Shown here in pieces: positions 1 to 9,747 of a stretch of DNA of 58,856 nt (its first letter is position 1; each line of letters starts with the position of its first letter). This DNA comes from Smithella sp. PtaU1.Bin162 (GTDB lineage Bacteria > Desulfobacterota > Syntrophia > Syntrophales > Smithellaceae): assembly GCA_002068015.1 (NCBI GenBank), contig MVRV01000094.1, positions 1 to 58,856 of the forward strand. Reading direction: 5' to 3'. The notes beneath the pieces were generated by a model, which did not search any database, was not told where the DNA came from, and saw nothing but the letters and a program-made list of their open reading frames with translations. The translations under genes and the position numbers were made by a program.

Positions 1-491
1 TTATGGCTAAAAAAGGCGAACACTTTCATTTAAAGGAAGGGGGATTGCTTGGTTCCACGGCTGAAGCCGTTGTCCGTAATTCCGGGAAGCCCGTCATGAT
101 CATTCCCGATAATTTTCGCGAGATAGAAAGCATGGCGCTCGCTTACGACGGCAGCCCCTCAGCCCGAAAAGCTCTCGGTTTTTCTCTGGATTTGTCCAAA
201 CAGGCCGTCTGGCCTTTGACCGCTGTTATCATAACGGCAAATATGGAAAAGGCGACTCTGCTCTCCAAGCAAATTGAAGAAGCCGCGCAGACTGCGGAAA
301 CCGAATGCGAAGTGATCATCCTGCCCGGTAAAGAAGGGGAAGAAATCATCAAATTCATCAGGGAAGATGCCGTGGAACTAATGGTTATGGGAGCATACGG
401 CCATAACAAATTGCGGGAATTGCTTTTAGGAAGCACAACATCCCATGTCATTGCCGAAAGTCCTGTTCCCGTTTTGCTGATTCATCAGTAA
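1..491 (+). CDS. Universal stress protein, tandem UspA, 5'-truncated by window edge
   Basis: Two UspA folds seem to be present. The first residues carry only the end of one Usp domain (GLLGSTAEAVVRN followed by PVMIIP), so the ATG at position 3 is probably internal and the true start lies left of the window. The second domain, from about residue 43, is complete and ends with the nucleotide-binding pattern G-x2-G-x9-G-S (GAYGHNKLRELLLGSTTS) and PVPVLLI. Usp proteins are cytoplasmic, often ATP-binding, and induced by starvation or stress. The stop codon (489-491) directly abuts the stop of the convergent kinase gene (492-494), leaving no intergenic base. Family call is firm; the physiological role is unknown. 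Confidence 0.9.
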   Translation, partial: MAKKGEHFHLKEGGLLGSTAEAVVRNSGKPVMIIPDNFREIESMALAYDGSPSARKALGFSLDLSKQAVWPLTAVIITANMEKATLLSKQIEEAAQTAETECEVIILPGKEGEEIIKFIREDAVELMVMGAYGHNKLRELLLGSTTSHVIAESPVPVLLIHQ

Positions 492-3400
492 TTAAACGGT
501 TGCAGATTCAGCTTGACCCATCGCCCGCTTCACCGCCTGGGCAAGAGCGGGCAGAGAAACCGGTTTCATAAGAAATTCCCTGATACCGTTTCTTCCGGAT
601 TCCTCCTCCGTAATTTGTTCGCTGAACCCTGTTGATAAAATTATGGGAATCTCCGGACGTATCTTGATCATCTCTTTCGCCAGTGCTATTCCCGTCATAT
701 TAGGCATGGTCATATCCGTAATAATCAAATCAAACCTTTGCGGATCATTGCGGAATATATTGAGGGCGTCACTGCTGCTCACACAGACGATAACTTCATA
801 ACCAAGAGGGGTCAACATTTCGCGCCCCAGAGCAGCAATGGATTCTTCATCATCGACATAAAGAATGCAACCGTTTCCATGAGGCACCGATAAATCTTTT
901 TGTTCATCCGTTCTTTTATTACTGTCGATCAAAGGCAGATAAATCGTAAACTTCGTCCCTTTCCCCGGTTCGCTTTCCACGGAAATAACTCCGCCGGCAT
1001 CTTTGACAATGCCGTAAACAACCGATAAACCCAGCCCGGTTCCTTCTCCCAATTGTTTGGTGGTAAAAAACGGATCAAAGATTTTGTCTATAATGTCAGG
1101 ATCAATTCCCGTCCCCGTGTCGCTGACAATAAGCTGCAAATAGGCCCCTTTTTTCAGGTCCAGATTGTACATATTGTCGGTCGCGAACTCCTGCTCTTGC
1201 AAAAATATTTTCAAAACACCTCCCTGTTCACGCATGGCATGAAGAGCATTGGTGCACAGATTCATCAGAACCTGATGTATGTGAGTGGGATCACAGATAA
1301 TTACATCCCTCTGCACCTCGTAAGTCTGAATAATTTCAATCGTTGCAGGAAGGGAAGAGCGCAACAGTTTAAGAGCTTCCTTGACGATAGGAGTCACGGA
1401 AACAAATTTCTTTTCCTGCTCGCGCTGACGGCTGAACGTCAAAATTTGTTTTACCAGATCCCGGGCGCGATCACAGGATTTCAAAATCTGCTCCAGATAA
1501 GGATTAATTTTCTTATCACTGGTCTTAAAAAACGCCAGTTCGGCGTAACCCATCATCGCACCGAGAATATTATTGAAGTCATGGGCGATACCGCCGGCCA
1601 ATACTCCAATGGCTTCCATTTTCTGGGATTGGCGGAGTTGAACTTCAATTTTACGGGCATTGGTTACATCTCTCTTCAGGGCGACATAACCGGTTAAAGT
1701 ACCTGCGGAAGAAAGAAGAGGGCTGATGGTTGCATCTTCCTCAATCAGTTTACCATCCTTGCGGCGATTCGTAACTGTTCCTTTCCATATATGTCCGCCC
1801 TTGATTGTATTCCAGAGCTCCCTGTAAAAATCCGGCTGATGAATCCCGCTTTTTAAGATCCGCGGCGTCCGGCCAATAGCTTCTGTTCGTGAATAACCCG
1901 TTATTTTTTCAAACGCCGGATTAACGTATTGAATGACACCTTCCGGATCGGTAATGACTACATCTTCATCGGCCTGTTCGATGGCGATACTCAAACGCTT
2001 TAATTCCTCTTCCACCCGGCGGCGGTCGGTAATATCCATTAACGTGCCGATAACAGCCGGCTTGCCCTGATAAACGGTTCGGGAACTGAAAACCTCCGCA
2101 TACCTGATTTCTTTGTTTTTGGTCAAAACCCGGAATGAATAACGCAGTGATTTCAATTCTCCCGAGATTCTTCGGCGCAGGTTCTCCTCAACCTGCGGGA
2201 TGTCATCTGGAAAGATGACATCCCGGACACCCAGACGGTCAATTATTTTATCTGCATCATAACCGAATATGTTGGCTAATTCCGAGTTCACATAGCGAAA
2301 CAGACCGTCTTGCAAAAGATAAATGCCGACTATTGACTTTTCCGCCAGATCCCGGAATTTTCTTTCGGATTCCCGCAGGGCACTTTCCGCTTTTGTGCGT
2401 AAGGTAATATCCCGGATAAAACCGCCCACGCCGGTCCTTCCCTCTCCCAGAGAAACCGGAAATTTAAGACTTTCGTATACATATTGACCTACGGTTTCTT
2501 TGGAAATAACGGTAGAATTCATTTCTTTGGCTTTAAGATCGGTTTCCCGGCATTTTTCCGCTGCCGCCTGCGGCATTAGTTCAAAATCGGTTTTCCCTAT
2601 TATCTCTTCCTCCGGTTTACCGAAAAATTCCTCCAGCGACTTATTGACAACGATGTTACGTAACGATTCATCTTTCAGAAACACCATGTCCGAAGAAGCA
2701 TCGATGAAAGTGCGATAAAGTTTTTCACTTTTCTTGAGCGCTTCTTCCGCCTGCTTGCGTTCGGTAATTTCTCTGATGATTACGCAAAGGCCTCCTTTAA
2801 AACCGTTACCGCCGCCGAAAGGAAACTTGATGGATAAAAAATATCTCTTGCCCCCGGTACTTTCCAAAACTTCCTCTTTCTCCATCATCTTTCCCGATTG
2901 CATCACTTCCCGGTCATTCAAATACATCTGACGACCTGTAGCATTGGGGAATAATTCCTCGCTGGTTTTGCCGAGCGCCTGCTCCCGCTTGAAGCCGGTA
3001 ACTTCCTCCCACCTGCGGTTGACCAGTTCATAGCGCCCTTCCGTATCCTTGATGCATATAATAGATCCGCTTAATTCCAGCATCTCCATCATCAGGTTGC
3101 GGCTTCTTTGCAGATCCTCTTCAAACCATCTTTGATTTGTAATATCAGTTATCACCGTCAGCAGATATTCTCCTCCATCAAGAACAATCTTGTTGGAATT
3201 GAGCAATCCGCATTTTACTTTTCCGCTTTTCGTCTTTATCTGCAATTCCAGATTCTTCACATGCCTTTTATTTTTCAATTCATTAAGCAGCAATTCCCTC
3301 TTTTCCGCAGTAATAAAACCGGTTTCTATGGTTGTTTTGCCGATAATTTCCGGCATTGCATACCCGATCATTTCACACAAGGCATTATTCACATCTATAA

Positions 3401-3554
3401 ACTTACCTTCCTGAATTGTCGTGATGGCAATCGGCGTGGAATTTTCGAGAAACGCTTTGGCAAATTTCTGCTCACCCGGATTCAATCCCGGAAATTTTTC
3501 TGCGGAAGATTTGGAAATGGTCGGCTGCTTATTTGTTTTTTTCTCTTTGCCCAT
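492..3554 (-). CDS. Soluble PAS-domain hybrid sensor histidine kinase with receiver domain
   Basis: This 1020-residue protein has five consecutive PAS/PAC modules (roughly 30-150, 155-280, 285-405, 410-530, 535-660). A HisKA domain follows, with the phosphoacceptor box [12 protein letters not shown], then an HATPase domain with N box ([10 protein letters not shown]), G1 (SDTGTGID), F box (FDPFFTTK) and G2 ([10 protein letters not shown]). A C-terminal receiver domain carries the acidic pair (YVDDEE), the phosphoacceptor Asp ([11 protein letters not shown]) and Lys (FLMKP). No membrane segment is seen, so it should sense a cytoplasmic signal. Start ATG has GAGG about nine bases upstream. No output regulator is adjacent, so it is an orphan kinase. 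It closely resembles the next gene in HisKA-to-receiver architecture, suggesting duplication. Confidence 0.95.
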   Translation of the reverse strand: MGKEKKTNKQPTISKSSAEKFPGLNPGEQKFAKAFLENSTPIAITTIQEGKFIDVNNALCEMIGYAMPEIIGKTTIETGFITAEKRELLLNELKNKRHVKNLELQIKTKSGKVKCGLLNSNKIVLDGGEYLLTVITDITNQRWFEEDLQRSRNLMMEMLELSGSIICIKDTEGRYELVNRRWEEVTGFKREQALGKTSEELFPNATGRQMYLNDREVMQSGKMMEKEEVLESTGGKRYFLSIKFPFGGGNGFKGGLCVIIREITERKQAEEALKKSEKLYRTFIDASSDMVFLKDESLRNIVVNKSLEEFFGKPEEEIIGKTDFELMPQAAAEKCRETDLKAKEMNSTVISKETVGQYVYESLKFPVSLGEGRTGVGGFIRDITLRTKAESALRESERKFRDLAEKSIVGIYLLQDGLFRYVNSELANIFGYDADKIIDRLGVRDVIFPDDIPQVEENLRRRISGELKSLRYSFRVLTKNKEIRYAEVFSSRTVYQGKPAVIGTLMDITDRRRVEEELKRLSIAIEQADEDVVITDPEGVIQYVNPAFEKITGYSRTEAIGRTPRILKSGIHQPDFYRELWNTIKGGHIWKGTVTNRRKDGKLIEEDATISPLLSSAGTLTGYVALKRDVTNARKIEVQLRQSQKMEAIGVLAGGIAHDFNNILGAMMGYAELAFFKTSDKKINPYLEQILKSCDRARDLVKQILTFSRQREQEKKFVSVTPIVKEALKLLRSSLPATIEIIQTYEVQRDVIICDPTHIHQVLMNLCTNALHAMREQGGVLKIFLQEQEFATDNMYNLDLKKGAYLQLIVSDTGTGIDPDIIDKIFDPFFTTKQLGEGTGLGLSVVYGIVKDAGGVISVESEPGKGTKFTIYLPLIDSNKRTDEQKDLSVPHGNGCILYVDDEESIAALGREMLTPLGYEVIVCVSSSDALNIFRNDPQRFDLIITDMTMPNMTGIALAKEMIKIRPEIPIILSTGFSEQITEEESGRNGIREFLMKPVSLPALAQAVKRAMGQAESATV

Positions 3555-3628
3555 TCAGGGGACCTCTTGGAATAATCAATATCACCGTACCGGTATAAAT
3601 CCGTAAGATGATCTCATCCTGCAAGACC

Positions 3629-6406
3629 CTAGGTTTTGCTGTCCAGTGCGCTCCTTACGGCTTCAGCAATACGACGCCTAACGAACGGTTTCATGATTAA
3701 ATCACGAACACCTTCTGATTTTACACTTTCCAGTGTAATTGTTTCACTGAAACCCGTACAGATAATGACGGGCATCTCCGGTTTGATCTGCATGATTTTT
3801 CCGGCCAACTCCATGCCGGTCATTTTCGGCATGGTCATGTCGGTAATAACCAGGTTAAACCGCTCGGGGCAGGCCCGGAAAATCTCCAGTGCCGTCTGGC
3901 TGTCCGTCTCGCCGACAACGGCGTAACCCAATCCGGTCAGAATATTTTTCCCCAGATCAACCAGCACTGCTTCATCATCCACAAAAAGGATGCGCTCTTT
4001 TCCACCGGAAATGGATTTCTCCGCTTTTGTTTCCGGATTTTTTTCCGTCTCCATCAGCAGCGGAATATAGACGGAAAATTCAGTCCCTTTCCCCGCCTCA
4101 CTTTGCACGGTAATTGTACCTCCGTAACTTTTTACAATGCCGTAAACCAGAGAAAGCCCGAGACCCGTTCCTTCGCCGGGTTTTTTAGTAGTAAAAAAAG
4201 GATCGAAGATCCTTCCCATTGTCGCTGAATCCATTCCGGCTCCCGTATCACGCACTATGAGTTTCAGATAGCTGCCGGGAACCAAACCACAGGTATTATC
4301 AATATTTATTTCCTCAGAAAGCAGACTAATATTTATTTCACCTTTTTTATCCTGCAGAGCATAAGCGGCATTGGTACACAGATTCATCAAAATCTGATGT
4401 ATTTGCGTAGGATCGGCAAAAACCGTATCCGCCGCCGATTGAATATTTTGATTAATGCTGATTGTCGAAGGCAAAGAAGCTCTGAGGAGCTTCAATGCTT
4501 CTTTAATAATGGGGCTGACCCGCAAAGACATCAGCTTCTCTTCGCCCTTGCGGCTGAAGGTAAGAATCTGCCTTACCAGATCTCTCGCCCGTTCGCTCGC
4601 CCTGAATATATTGGAAAGATAACGCCGGAGGCGCTCATTCAGTCCGGCCTCTCCCAGAGCCATTTCCGTATAACCCATGACAGCACCCAGTATATTATTA
4701 AAATCGTGGGCGATCCCGCCGGCCAGAGTTCCTATCGCTTCCATTTTCTGCGCCTGCCTGAGCTGGGCTTCGAGCTTCTCCTGTTCTGTAACATCATTAA
4801 ATATGCAAAGAACCAACTTTTTCCCGTTCAAGGTAATGATACCTGCCGATGCTCTTACGTCATGCATTGCCCCCGTTTTTGCCCGCAAGTGCATGGTCTC
4901 TTCCTTTAAAAAACCCTGCCGGAGTAATTTCCGAGCTACGTCCCTTTGCTCGGCAATGTCCGGCCATATGGATAATATACGGGGCGTTTTACCGATCATT
5001 TCTTCGCGTTCATAATGCAGCATCCGCTGGAAGCTGTCGTTAATATCAACGAACTCTCCGTCTTCAATTGTGCAAATGATGGCGGGAACCGGATTCATAT
5101 GAAATGCCTGGGAGAAACGTTCCTCGGAATATTTCAGAGCTTCTTCCGCCTGTTTGGCTGAAGTTATATCGCGAATGGATTCAACGGCACCGACAATTTT
5201 GCCATGGGAATCCCGCAGGATATTCGCCTTTACAAAAAGATAGGCGGCCTTTCCCTGCAAAGAAGGGATATCTACCTCAGCTTCAAGAAATTCTTCAGAC
5301 CTTTCCATTCCGGTATATTTTACTTCGATATCCTTTCGCGGGTGCAAAACGAGATCAATCAGAATGGGCCTTCTCTCTCCGTAAAAAGGCAGAGCATATT
5401 CATAATTACCCTTGCCCAGTATATCCGTGGATTTAAGCCCCGTCATTTCCTCCATGGCCAGATTCCAGGCGATAACCTTTCCTTCATTATCAATAACAAA
5501 GGTTGCATCCGGCAGAAAGTTAATGATGTCCGAAAAAAGCTGCCTTGATTCCTGAAGAGCATCCTCGGCCTGCTTACGGATAGTCATATCCAAAAGAGAG
5601 GCAACACTTTTCTTGGTACCGGGAATCATATCGATATTAAGGTGAATGTTTTTTATTCGACCTGCTCGATCTACAAGCCGGAATTCATAGGTTTTAGGGG
5701 CAGCAGTCGCATCAATTCTGCGCAGTTTATGTTGCGCCGCCATCCTTTCCATATCTTCCTTGACGACAAATTCCGTCCAGGCTTTCTTGCCTTCAATTTC
5801 CTCACGGGAATAACCAGTTAGTTTTTCAAATTCCGTATTGGCCAGAGAAATTGTTTTATCTTCCTCCAGAATTGTGATCGCAGTACCCGTATTTTCAAAG
5901 ATTGTTTTGTATTTGTTTTCCGATTCCCTTAATTTGTTTTCAGCACGTTTGCGTTCTGTAATATCACGGACCAGCGCCCACATACCCCGGGGACGGCCTT
6001 CCGGATTTTTTATGAGATAAGTCCGCAGTTCAACGGGAAACACATGCCCGTCTTTATGGATATATTCTTTTTCGTAAACATGGGAATGACTACCAGAGGA
6101 AACCAATTCCCGGATAATCTTATCCTCCATGTCGTGCCATTTGGCCGGAGTCAATTGCCGGAAGGTCATTTGTTTTAACTCTGCGTCTGTATAGCCGATA
6201 TTTTTTTTAAAAGCGGAATTACATTCCTTAATATAACCTTCCATATCTACTACGACATAGCCGTCGATACTTTCTTCGTACATCAGCCGGTAATGATCAT
6301 AAATACGGTTTTGCTGGACCGCCGATTCTTCCAACTGCGCAATTTTCCGGCTCAATACCGATAATTCATCAGCCGGCCGGTTTTTTGCTTTCAATTTATC
6401 TTTCAT
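3629..6406 (-). CDS. Soluble PAS-domain hybrid sensor histidine kinase with receiver domain
   Basis: About 925 residues with four PAS modules (roughly 30-150, 165-280, 290-410, 420-540), HisKA with [12 protein letters not shown], HATPase with [26 protein letters not shown] and [10 protein letters not shown], and a receiver with FVDDEA, ITDMTMPKMTG and a Lys in IMKPF. No transmembrane helix is visible. The frame extends to a TTG at 6454, but the ATG at 6406 with AAGGG upstream is the better start. It lies 74 bases upstream of a second hybrid kinase of the same design on the same strand; the two may be co-transcribed and could exchange phosphate or respond to related signals. The ligands of the PAS domains cannot be read from sequence. 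Confidence 0.94.
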   Translation of the reverse strand: MKDKLKAKNRPADELSVLSRKIAQLEESAVQQNRIYDHYRLMYEESIDGYVVVDMEGYIKECNSAFKKNIGYTDAELKQMTFRQLTPAKWHDMEDKIIRELVSSGSHSHVYEKEYIHKDGHVFPVELRTYLIKNPEGRPRGMWALVRDITERKRAENKLRESENKYKTIFENTGTAITILEEDKTISLANTEFEKLTGYSREEIEGKKAWTEFVVKEDMERMAAQHKLRRIDATAAPKTYEFRLVDRAGRIKNIHLNIDMIPGTKKSVASLLDMTIRKQAEDALQESRQLFSDIINFLPDATFVIDNEGKVIAWNLAMEEMTGLKSTDILGKGNYEYALPFYGERRPILIDLVLHPRKDIEVKYTGMERSEEFLEAEVDIPSLQGKAAYLFVKANILRDSHGKIVGAVESIRDITSAKQAEEALKYSEERFSQAFHMNPVPAIICTIEDGEFVDINDSFQRMLHYEREEMIGKTPRILSIWPDIAEQRDVARKLLRQGFLKEETMHLRAKTGAMHDVRASAGIITLNGKKLVLCIFNDVTEQEKLEAQLRQAQKMEAIGTLAGGIAHDFNNILGAVMGYTEMALGEAGLNERLRRYLSNIFRASERARDLVRQILTFSRKGEEKLMSLRVSPIIKEALKLLRASLPSTISINQNIQSAADTVFADPTQIHQILMNLCTNAAYALQDKKGEINISLLSEEINIDNTCGLVPGSYLKLIVRDTGAGMDSATMGRIFDPFFTTKKPGEGTGLGLSLVYGIVKSYGGTITVQSEAGKGTEFSVYIPLLMETEKNPETKAEKSISGGKERILFVDDEAVLVDLGKNILTGLGYAVVGETDSQTALEIFRACPERFNLVITDMTMPKMTGMELAGKIMQIKPEMPVIICTGFSETITLESVKSEGVRDLIMKPFVRRRIAEAVRSALDSKT

Positions 6407-6737
6407 TCGGATAACCCTTAAAGAATCTCGTAATGGATTACTTATAACAGACAAGAGGCCTGCACATCATTTAAGTATCACCTGAAAAGCACACGCTCTC
6501 GGCTGAAAATCTCCACCAATTCTTTTTATACAAAAGATATGCCATGTTAAAACATGGTCGGCTTTTCATGAATAGCATTGAATATCAAATATTTAAAAGA
6601 ATAGTCGGCCTGGCGGATATTCATGCAGGACTTACAGTTTGACAAGAAATTCCTTTTTTACAGGAATAATTTAAAATTCCAATCTACTTGTATTGGATGC
6701 ACTGAACCGGTAAATTTTACACAGCAAACTGGAAGAA

Positions 6738-7502
6738 TCAAAGACTGATGTTCACGGCATTACGGAGAGTATCCAGCATACCGTATTTCGTCAAGTCGTA
6801 TTGAATCGGGGTAAGAGTAATGAAACCGGATTTCAGAGCACTGACATCCGTATCTTTTTCTTCCGGCAGCGACGGAACCTCACCGGAGATCCAGTAATAA
6901 GTATTTTCTCTGGGATCGATGCGTTTATCAAAATGTTCGATAATATTTCCTCTGCCTTGACGGACAACAGCTACTCCCTTTATTTTTTCCCGGGGCAATG
7001 CCGGAACATTCACATTAATAGCAGTATTTCTCAATTCCGCATTATCCATAAACAGCCGAGCCAGCTTACAGGCGAACTGGGCGGCAAATTTATAATCAGC
7101 ATCCTTGTGAGTATCCAGAGAAACAGCCAGTGCCGGAATTCCCATGATAACCGCTTCCGTCGCCGCAGACACTGTACCGGAATAAAGCACATTGATACCG
7201 GTGTTAGCGCCGTGATTGATCCCCGACACAACCAGATCCACCGGTTTGTCGGACAGCTCCTTGATTCCTATCTTAACGCAATCTGCGGGCGTTCCGTAAA
7301 CGGCATAGCCCAGAAATTTCCCGTTTTTTGTAGCGCGCCGCACCGTCAAAGGACGAAAAATAGTAATCGCATGCCCTACGGCACTCTGTTCTATCTCCGG
7401 AGCAACGATCAAACAATCAGCCATCTTGGAAAGCTCGGAATAAAGAGTGCTCAATCCTCTGGCATAAATTCCATCATCATTTGTAAGTAAAAATCTTTTC
7501 AC
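6738..7502 (-). CDS. surE: 5'/3'-nucleotidase SurE
   Basis: 254 residues, normal for SurE, a metal-dependent survival phosphatase that dephosphorylates nucleoside 5'- and 3'-monophosphates. Visible family signatures are the N-terminal metal motif LTNDDGIYARG, GTPADCVKIG and SGINHGANTG, which supply the Asp pair, Ser and Asn ligands of the active site. The start is GTG at 7502 with GAGGAG five bases upstream. It follows the LpoA-like lipoprotein gene by 36 bases on the same strand and probably shares its transcript. In other proteobacteria surE often sits with stationary-phase genes; here the context is envelope proteins. Identification is secure. Confidence 0.96.
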   Translation of the reverse strand: MKRFLLTNDDGIYARGLSTLYSELSKMADCLIVAPEIEQSAVGHAITIFRPLTVRRATKNGKFLGYAVYGTPADCVKIGIKELSDKPVDLVVSGINHGANTGINVLYSGTVSAATEAVIMGIPALAVSLDTHKDADYKFAAQFACKLARLFMDNAELRNTAINVNVPALPREKIKGVAVVRQGRGNIIEHFDKRIDPRENTYYWISGEVPSLPEEKDTDVSALKSGFITLTPIQYDLTKYGMLDTLRNAVNISL

Positions 7503-7538
7503 AAATACTCCTCAGTCTACAGTCTTCAACCCTTCTTC

Positions 7539-8867
7539 TTATTTTACCTGTTCGAGTTTTCCGTTCTTGACTCTCAGGATAAATGCCGTCTTCCTGGCAA
7601 TTCTGTCCCCCGAAAAAGAAGTGTTTCCCGTAGCACCTTTATAATTTTCCACTTGCCGTAAACCGGCAATAAATTGTTCGCGTGTCAAAATATTTTTGTT
7701 TTCCAGAACACTGATGATCATTCCCATGGTATCATAAGACAAGGCCTCAATGTTTTCCGGTTCCCGGCTGTATGCCGTATAATAAATATCCACAAAATCA
7801 TTTGTTTCCGGATAAAAACCATTAACATAAAAACTGTCGGCAAAAACAGCTCCTTCCAGATATTCCGAACCATTTTTTAACAAAGCAGGTGAGTTCCACA
7901 GGCTTGTGCCCAGGAGAGTAATGCCTTTAACATCATAAAAAACAAGCTGCGAGGCTATCATCTTCACTCGGGAATAAGAGTCGGGAATAAACAAAGCTTC
8001 AAAATCGAGAGAAATCTGAACTTTAGTTTCCGGATTATCGGCATTGGCCTTTTTGGCTTCCCTTACGGCATTCTTGGTGACCTTGTTGATCTCTTCAGTG
8101 AAATCCGTCTGCGTCTTTTCGTAAGGAATTGCCCGCTCGACTTTGCCGCCGCTGCGATCTGTTTCCTCACTGAAAAGTCTTACCATTTCAGCCCCATAAT
8201 AATCTTTGGGGTACATTATAGAAAAAATTGCGCGATTAAGATCATTCAAAGAATAATCAACAAGAGCTTTCATCTGTTGAGTTGGCGTCAAAAAATGCTG
8301 GAATACGCATTCTCCCGCACCGGTCACTCCTTCTTTCGGGGTAATTAAAATTACGGGAACTTGCCGGTTGGCCGCCTCTTCAGCAATTTGTGAAGCTTCC
8401 GCTGTCCCGGCAATGGCAATTATGGCCATCACTTTCTCTGTTTCAGCTAAATGATTCACGGCAGCCTTGATTCCTCCCGGTATTGACTGGGAATCTGCGG
8501 CAATTATCCTCCATGGTGTCTCACTTGTTTTATCAAAAACACCCGCTGCCAATAGTATTGCCTCCAGGGCTTTGTTTCCGTAATCTTCATACCGGCCGGA
8601 TAGCGGCAGCACACAACCGATGGCTGTACGGTCCGGTGATCCGTCCGTAGCCGCAATAACGGGAGGTTCCTTCTCTTTTGGTTTTATTTCCGGTGCCGGA
8701 AGCGGCGGTTTCTCTTTAACCGGCTGCACCTTTTTTTCTACCTTCACTTCCTGAGCAGGAGGCGAAGGAGCCGGTTTTTCTACAACAGTTACTACTTTCC
8801 CGCAGCTGACCAGAAGAAATGCCGTTAAAATAACGGATATGCAGACAAATAGGCGAGAAGAATTCAT
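7539..8867 (-). CDS. LpoA-like lipoprotein, periplasmic-binding-protein fold (PBP activator family)
   Basis: 442 residues beginning with a lipoprotein signal peptide and lipobox (FLLVSC, Cys about 22), then a Pro/Lys-rich linker of about 50 residues. A type I periplasmic-binding-protein fold follows, recognisable from IGCVLPLSGRYEDYGNKAL and repeated Rossmann-like segments. This architecture matches the family annotated as penicillin-binding protein activator/LpoA, outer-membrane lipoproteins that stimulate peptidoglycan synthases; similar folds also bind branched-chain amino acids in ABC transport, but no ABC genes are nearby. The ATG overlaps the upstream phospholipase D stop by four bases (ATGA), and AAGGAG precedes it. 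Fold and lipidation are well supported; the PBP-activating role is inference. Confidence 0.8.
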   Translation of the reverse strand: MNSSRLFVCISVILTAFLLVSCGKVVTVVEKPAPSPPAQEVKVEKKVQPVKEKPPLPAPEIKPKEKEPPVIAATDGSPDRTAIGCVLPLSGRYEDYGNKALEAILLAAGVFDKTSETPWRIIAADSQSIPGGIKAAVNHLAETEKVMAIIAIAGTAEASQIAEEAANRQVPVILITPKEGVTGAGECVFQHFLTPTQQMKALVDYSLNDLNRAIFSIMYPKDYYGAEMVRLFSEETDRSGGKVERAIPYEKTQTDFTEEINKVTKNAVREAKKANADNPETKVQISLDFEALFIPDSYSRVKMIASQLVFYDVKGITLLGTSLWNSPALLKNGSEYLEGAVFADSFYVNGFYPETNDFVDIYYTAYSREPENIEALSYDTMGMIISVLENKNILTREQFIAGLRQVENYKGATGNTSFSGDRIARKTAFILRVKNGKLEQVK

Positions 8868-9454
8868 CGGGACTCCTTGATAATCGTCAGCAGATAAGTA
8901 CGTGCCGCTTCAGCCAATTCCGGCTTATCGATTAATAGAGAAGTTTCATTATTATACTTTAGTGCCGCTTGCGTAAGATTATGACTGCCCAGTAAAACAA
9001 GCCGCCGATCTACAACAACAAGTTTATTGTGCATCGTTTTTGCGGGTGAATCAAAATGCACTTCCACACCTTTGGCTTCAAGAATTTGTTTTGTCCGTTT
9101 ATTCTCGCCATCCAGCTTTTGATCACGGCCGCCGGAATTTTCCAGAATTACCATTACCTTTACACCCCTTTGGGCGGACTTGGCAAGATGAGACAGAATT
9201 CTGTCCGGATAACTGTTTCTGTGTACTCCTGCTTTAAATAAAAAGAAAGACATTATTATTTCACTCTTGGCCTCGTCAATCGCCTTTAGCAAAACCGGAA
9301 AATATTCCTGATTTTTTAAAAAGACGGCAGAACATTCTGCCGGAGCAATGGAAAACGCTGTATTGTTGTCGGCGGCAAGAGAGACAACGGGAGAAATTAG
9401 TCCGACCAATAATCCTAAAAATAATGATATTTTAAAAAGAGAAAACCGGCGCAT
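8864..9454 (-). CDS. Secreted phospholipase D family protein with single HKD motif (Nuc-like)
   Basis: About 196 residues from the ATG at 9454. An N-terminal signal peptide (MRRFSLFKISLFLGLLVG, ending near SLAAD) is followed by one PLD domain with the HKD motif HNKLVVVD near residues 145-152 and the following GSHN. A single HKD per chain is typical of the dimeric endonuclease Nuc and of PLD6-like enzymes, which cleave phosphodiester bonds in nucleic acids or lipids. The frame is open upstream to 9550, but those 32 codons read through the palindromic repeat, so the internal ATG preceding the signal peptide was chosen. It overlaps the LpoA-like gene by four bases, implying translational coupling. 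Substrate is unknown. Confidence 0.85.
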   Translation of the reverse strand: MRRFSLFKISLFLGLLVGLISPVVSLAADNNTAFSIAPAECSAVFLKNQEYFPVLLKAIDEAKSEIIMSFFLFKAGVHRNSYPDRILSHLAKSAQRGVKVMVILENSGGRDQKLDGENKRTKQILEAKGVEVHFDSPAKTMHNKLVVVDRRLVLLGSHNLTQAALKYNNETSLLIDKPELAEAARTYLLTIIKESR

Positions 9455-9485
9455 GTAATTTTCTTTGTACTTCACTTGAGCAGAC

Positions 9486-9696
9486 TGGAATCTCATTGCC
9501 CCGGGTATTGAAATACCCTCCGCCTCCGGCGGGATAATTCGATTTACCAATTTCAGCCTGTGACCTTTAGGTTATACGCTACGCTTCTAAAATTGGAATC
9601 TCATTGCCTCGGGTATTAAAAATACCCTCCGCCTCCGGCGGGATAATTCGATTTACCAATTTCAGTACGCTACGCTTCTAAAATTGGAATCTCATT
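9486..9696. repeat. Palindromic intergenic repeat array, copy set A
   Basis: Two nearly identical units of about 71 bp (9486-9556 and 9594-9665) and a third partial unit (9685-9696) lie in the same orientation. Each starts TGGAATCTCATTGCC, contains two small hairpins (GGGTATT with AATACCC, and CCGCC with GGCGG), and ends GATTTACCAATTTCAG. They are joined by a spacer with CGCTACGCTTCT. The first unit overlaps the false 5' extension of the phospholipase D frame. The array ends directly at the dnaK terminator. The same family recurs at about 14062-14240. Confidence 0.9.
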
Positions 9697-9728
9697 AAAA
9701 AGCCCGGAGTTAAAAATAAACTCCGGGC
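9697..9728 (-). terminator. Rho-independent terminator of the gmhA-grpE-dnaK operon
   Basis: Read on the minus strand, the dnaK stop is followed by a 10-bp GC-rich stem (GCCCGGAGTT at 9702-9711 pairing with AACTCCGGGC at 9719-9728, seven-base loop) and then a run of five T (9701-9697). It separates dnaK from repeat set A. Confidence 0.9.
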
Positions 9729-9747
9729 CTTATCATTTTAACCACGA

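Noticed and set aside
9455-9550. Extension of the phospholipase D frame to 9550
   Set aside because: These codons read through the intergenic repeat; the same peptide start appears in repeat set B. The ATG at 9454 precedes a proper signal peptide.
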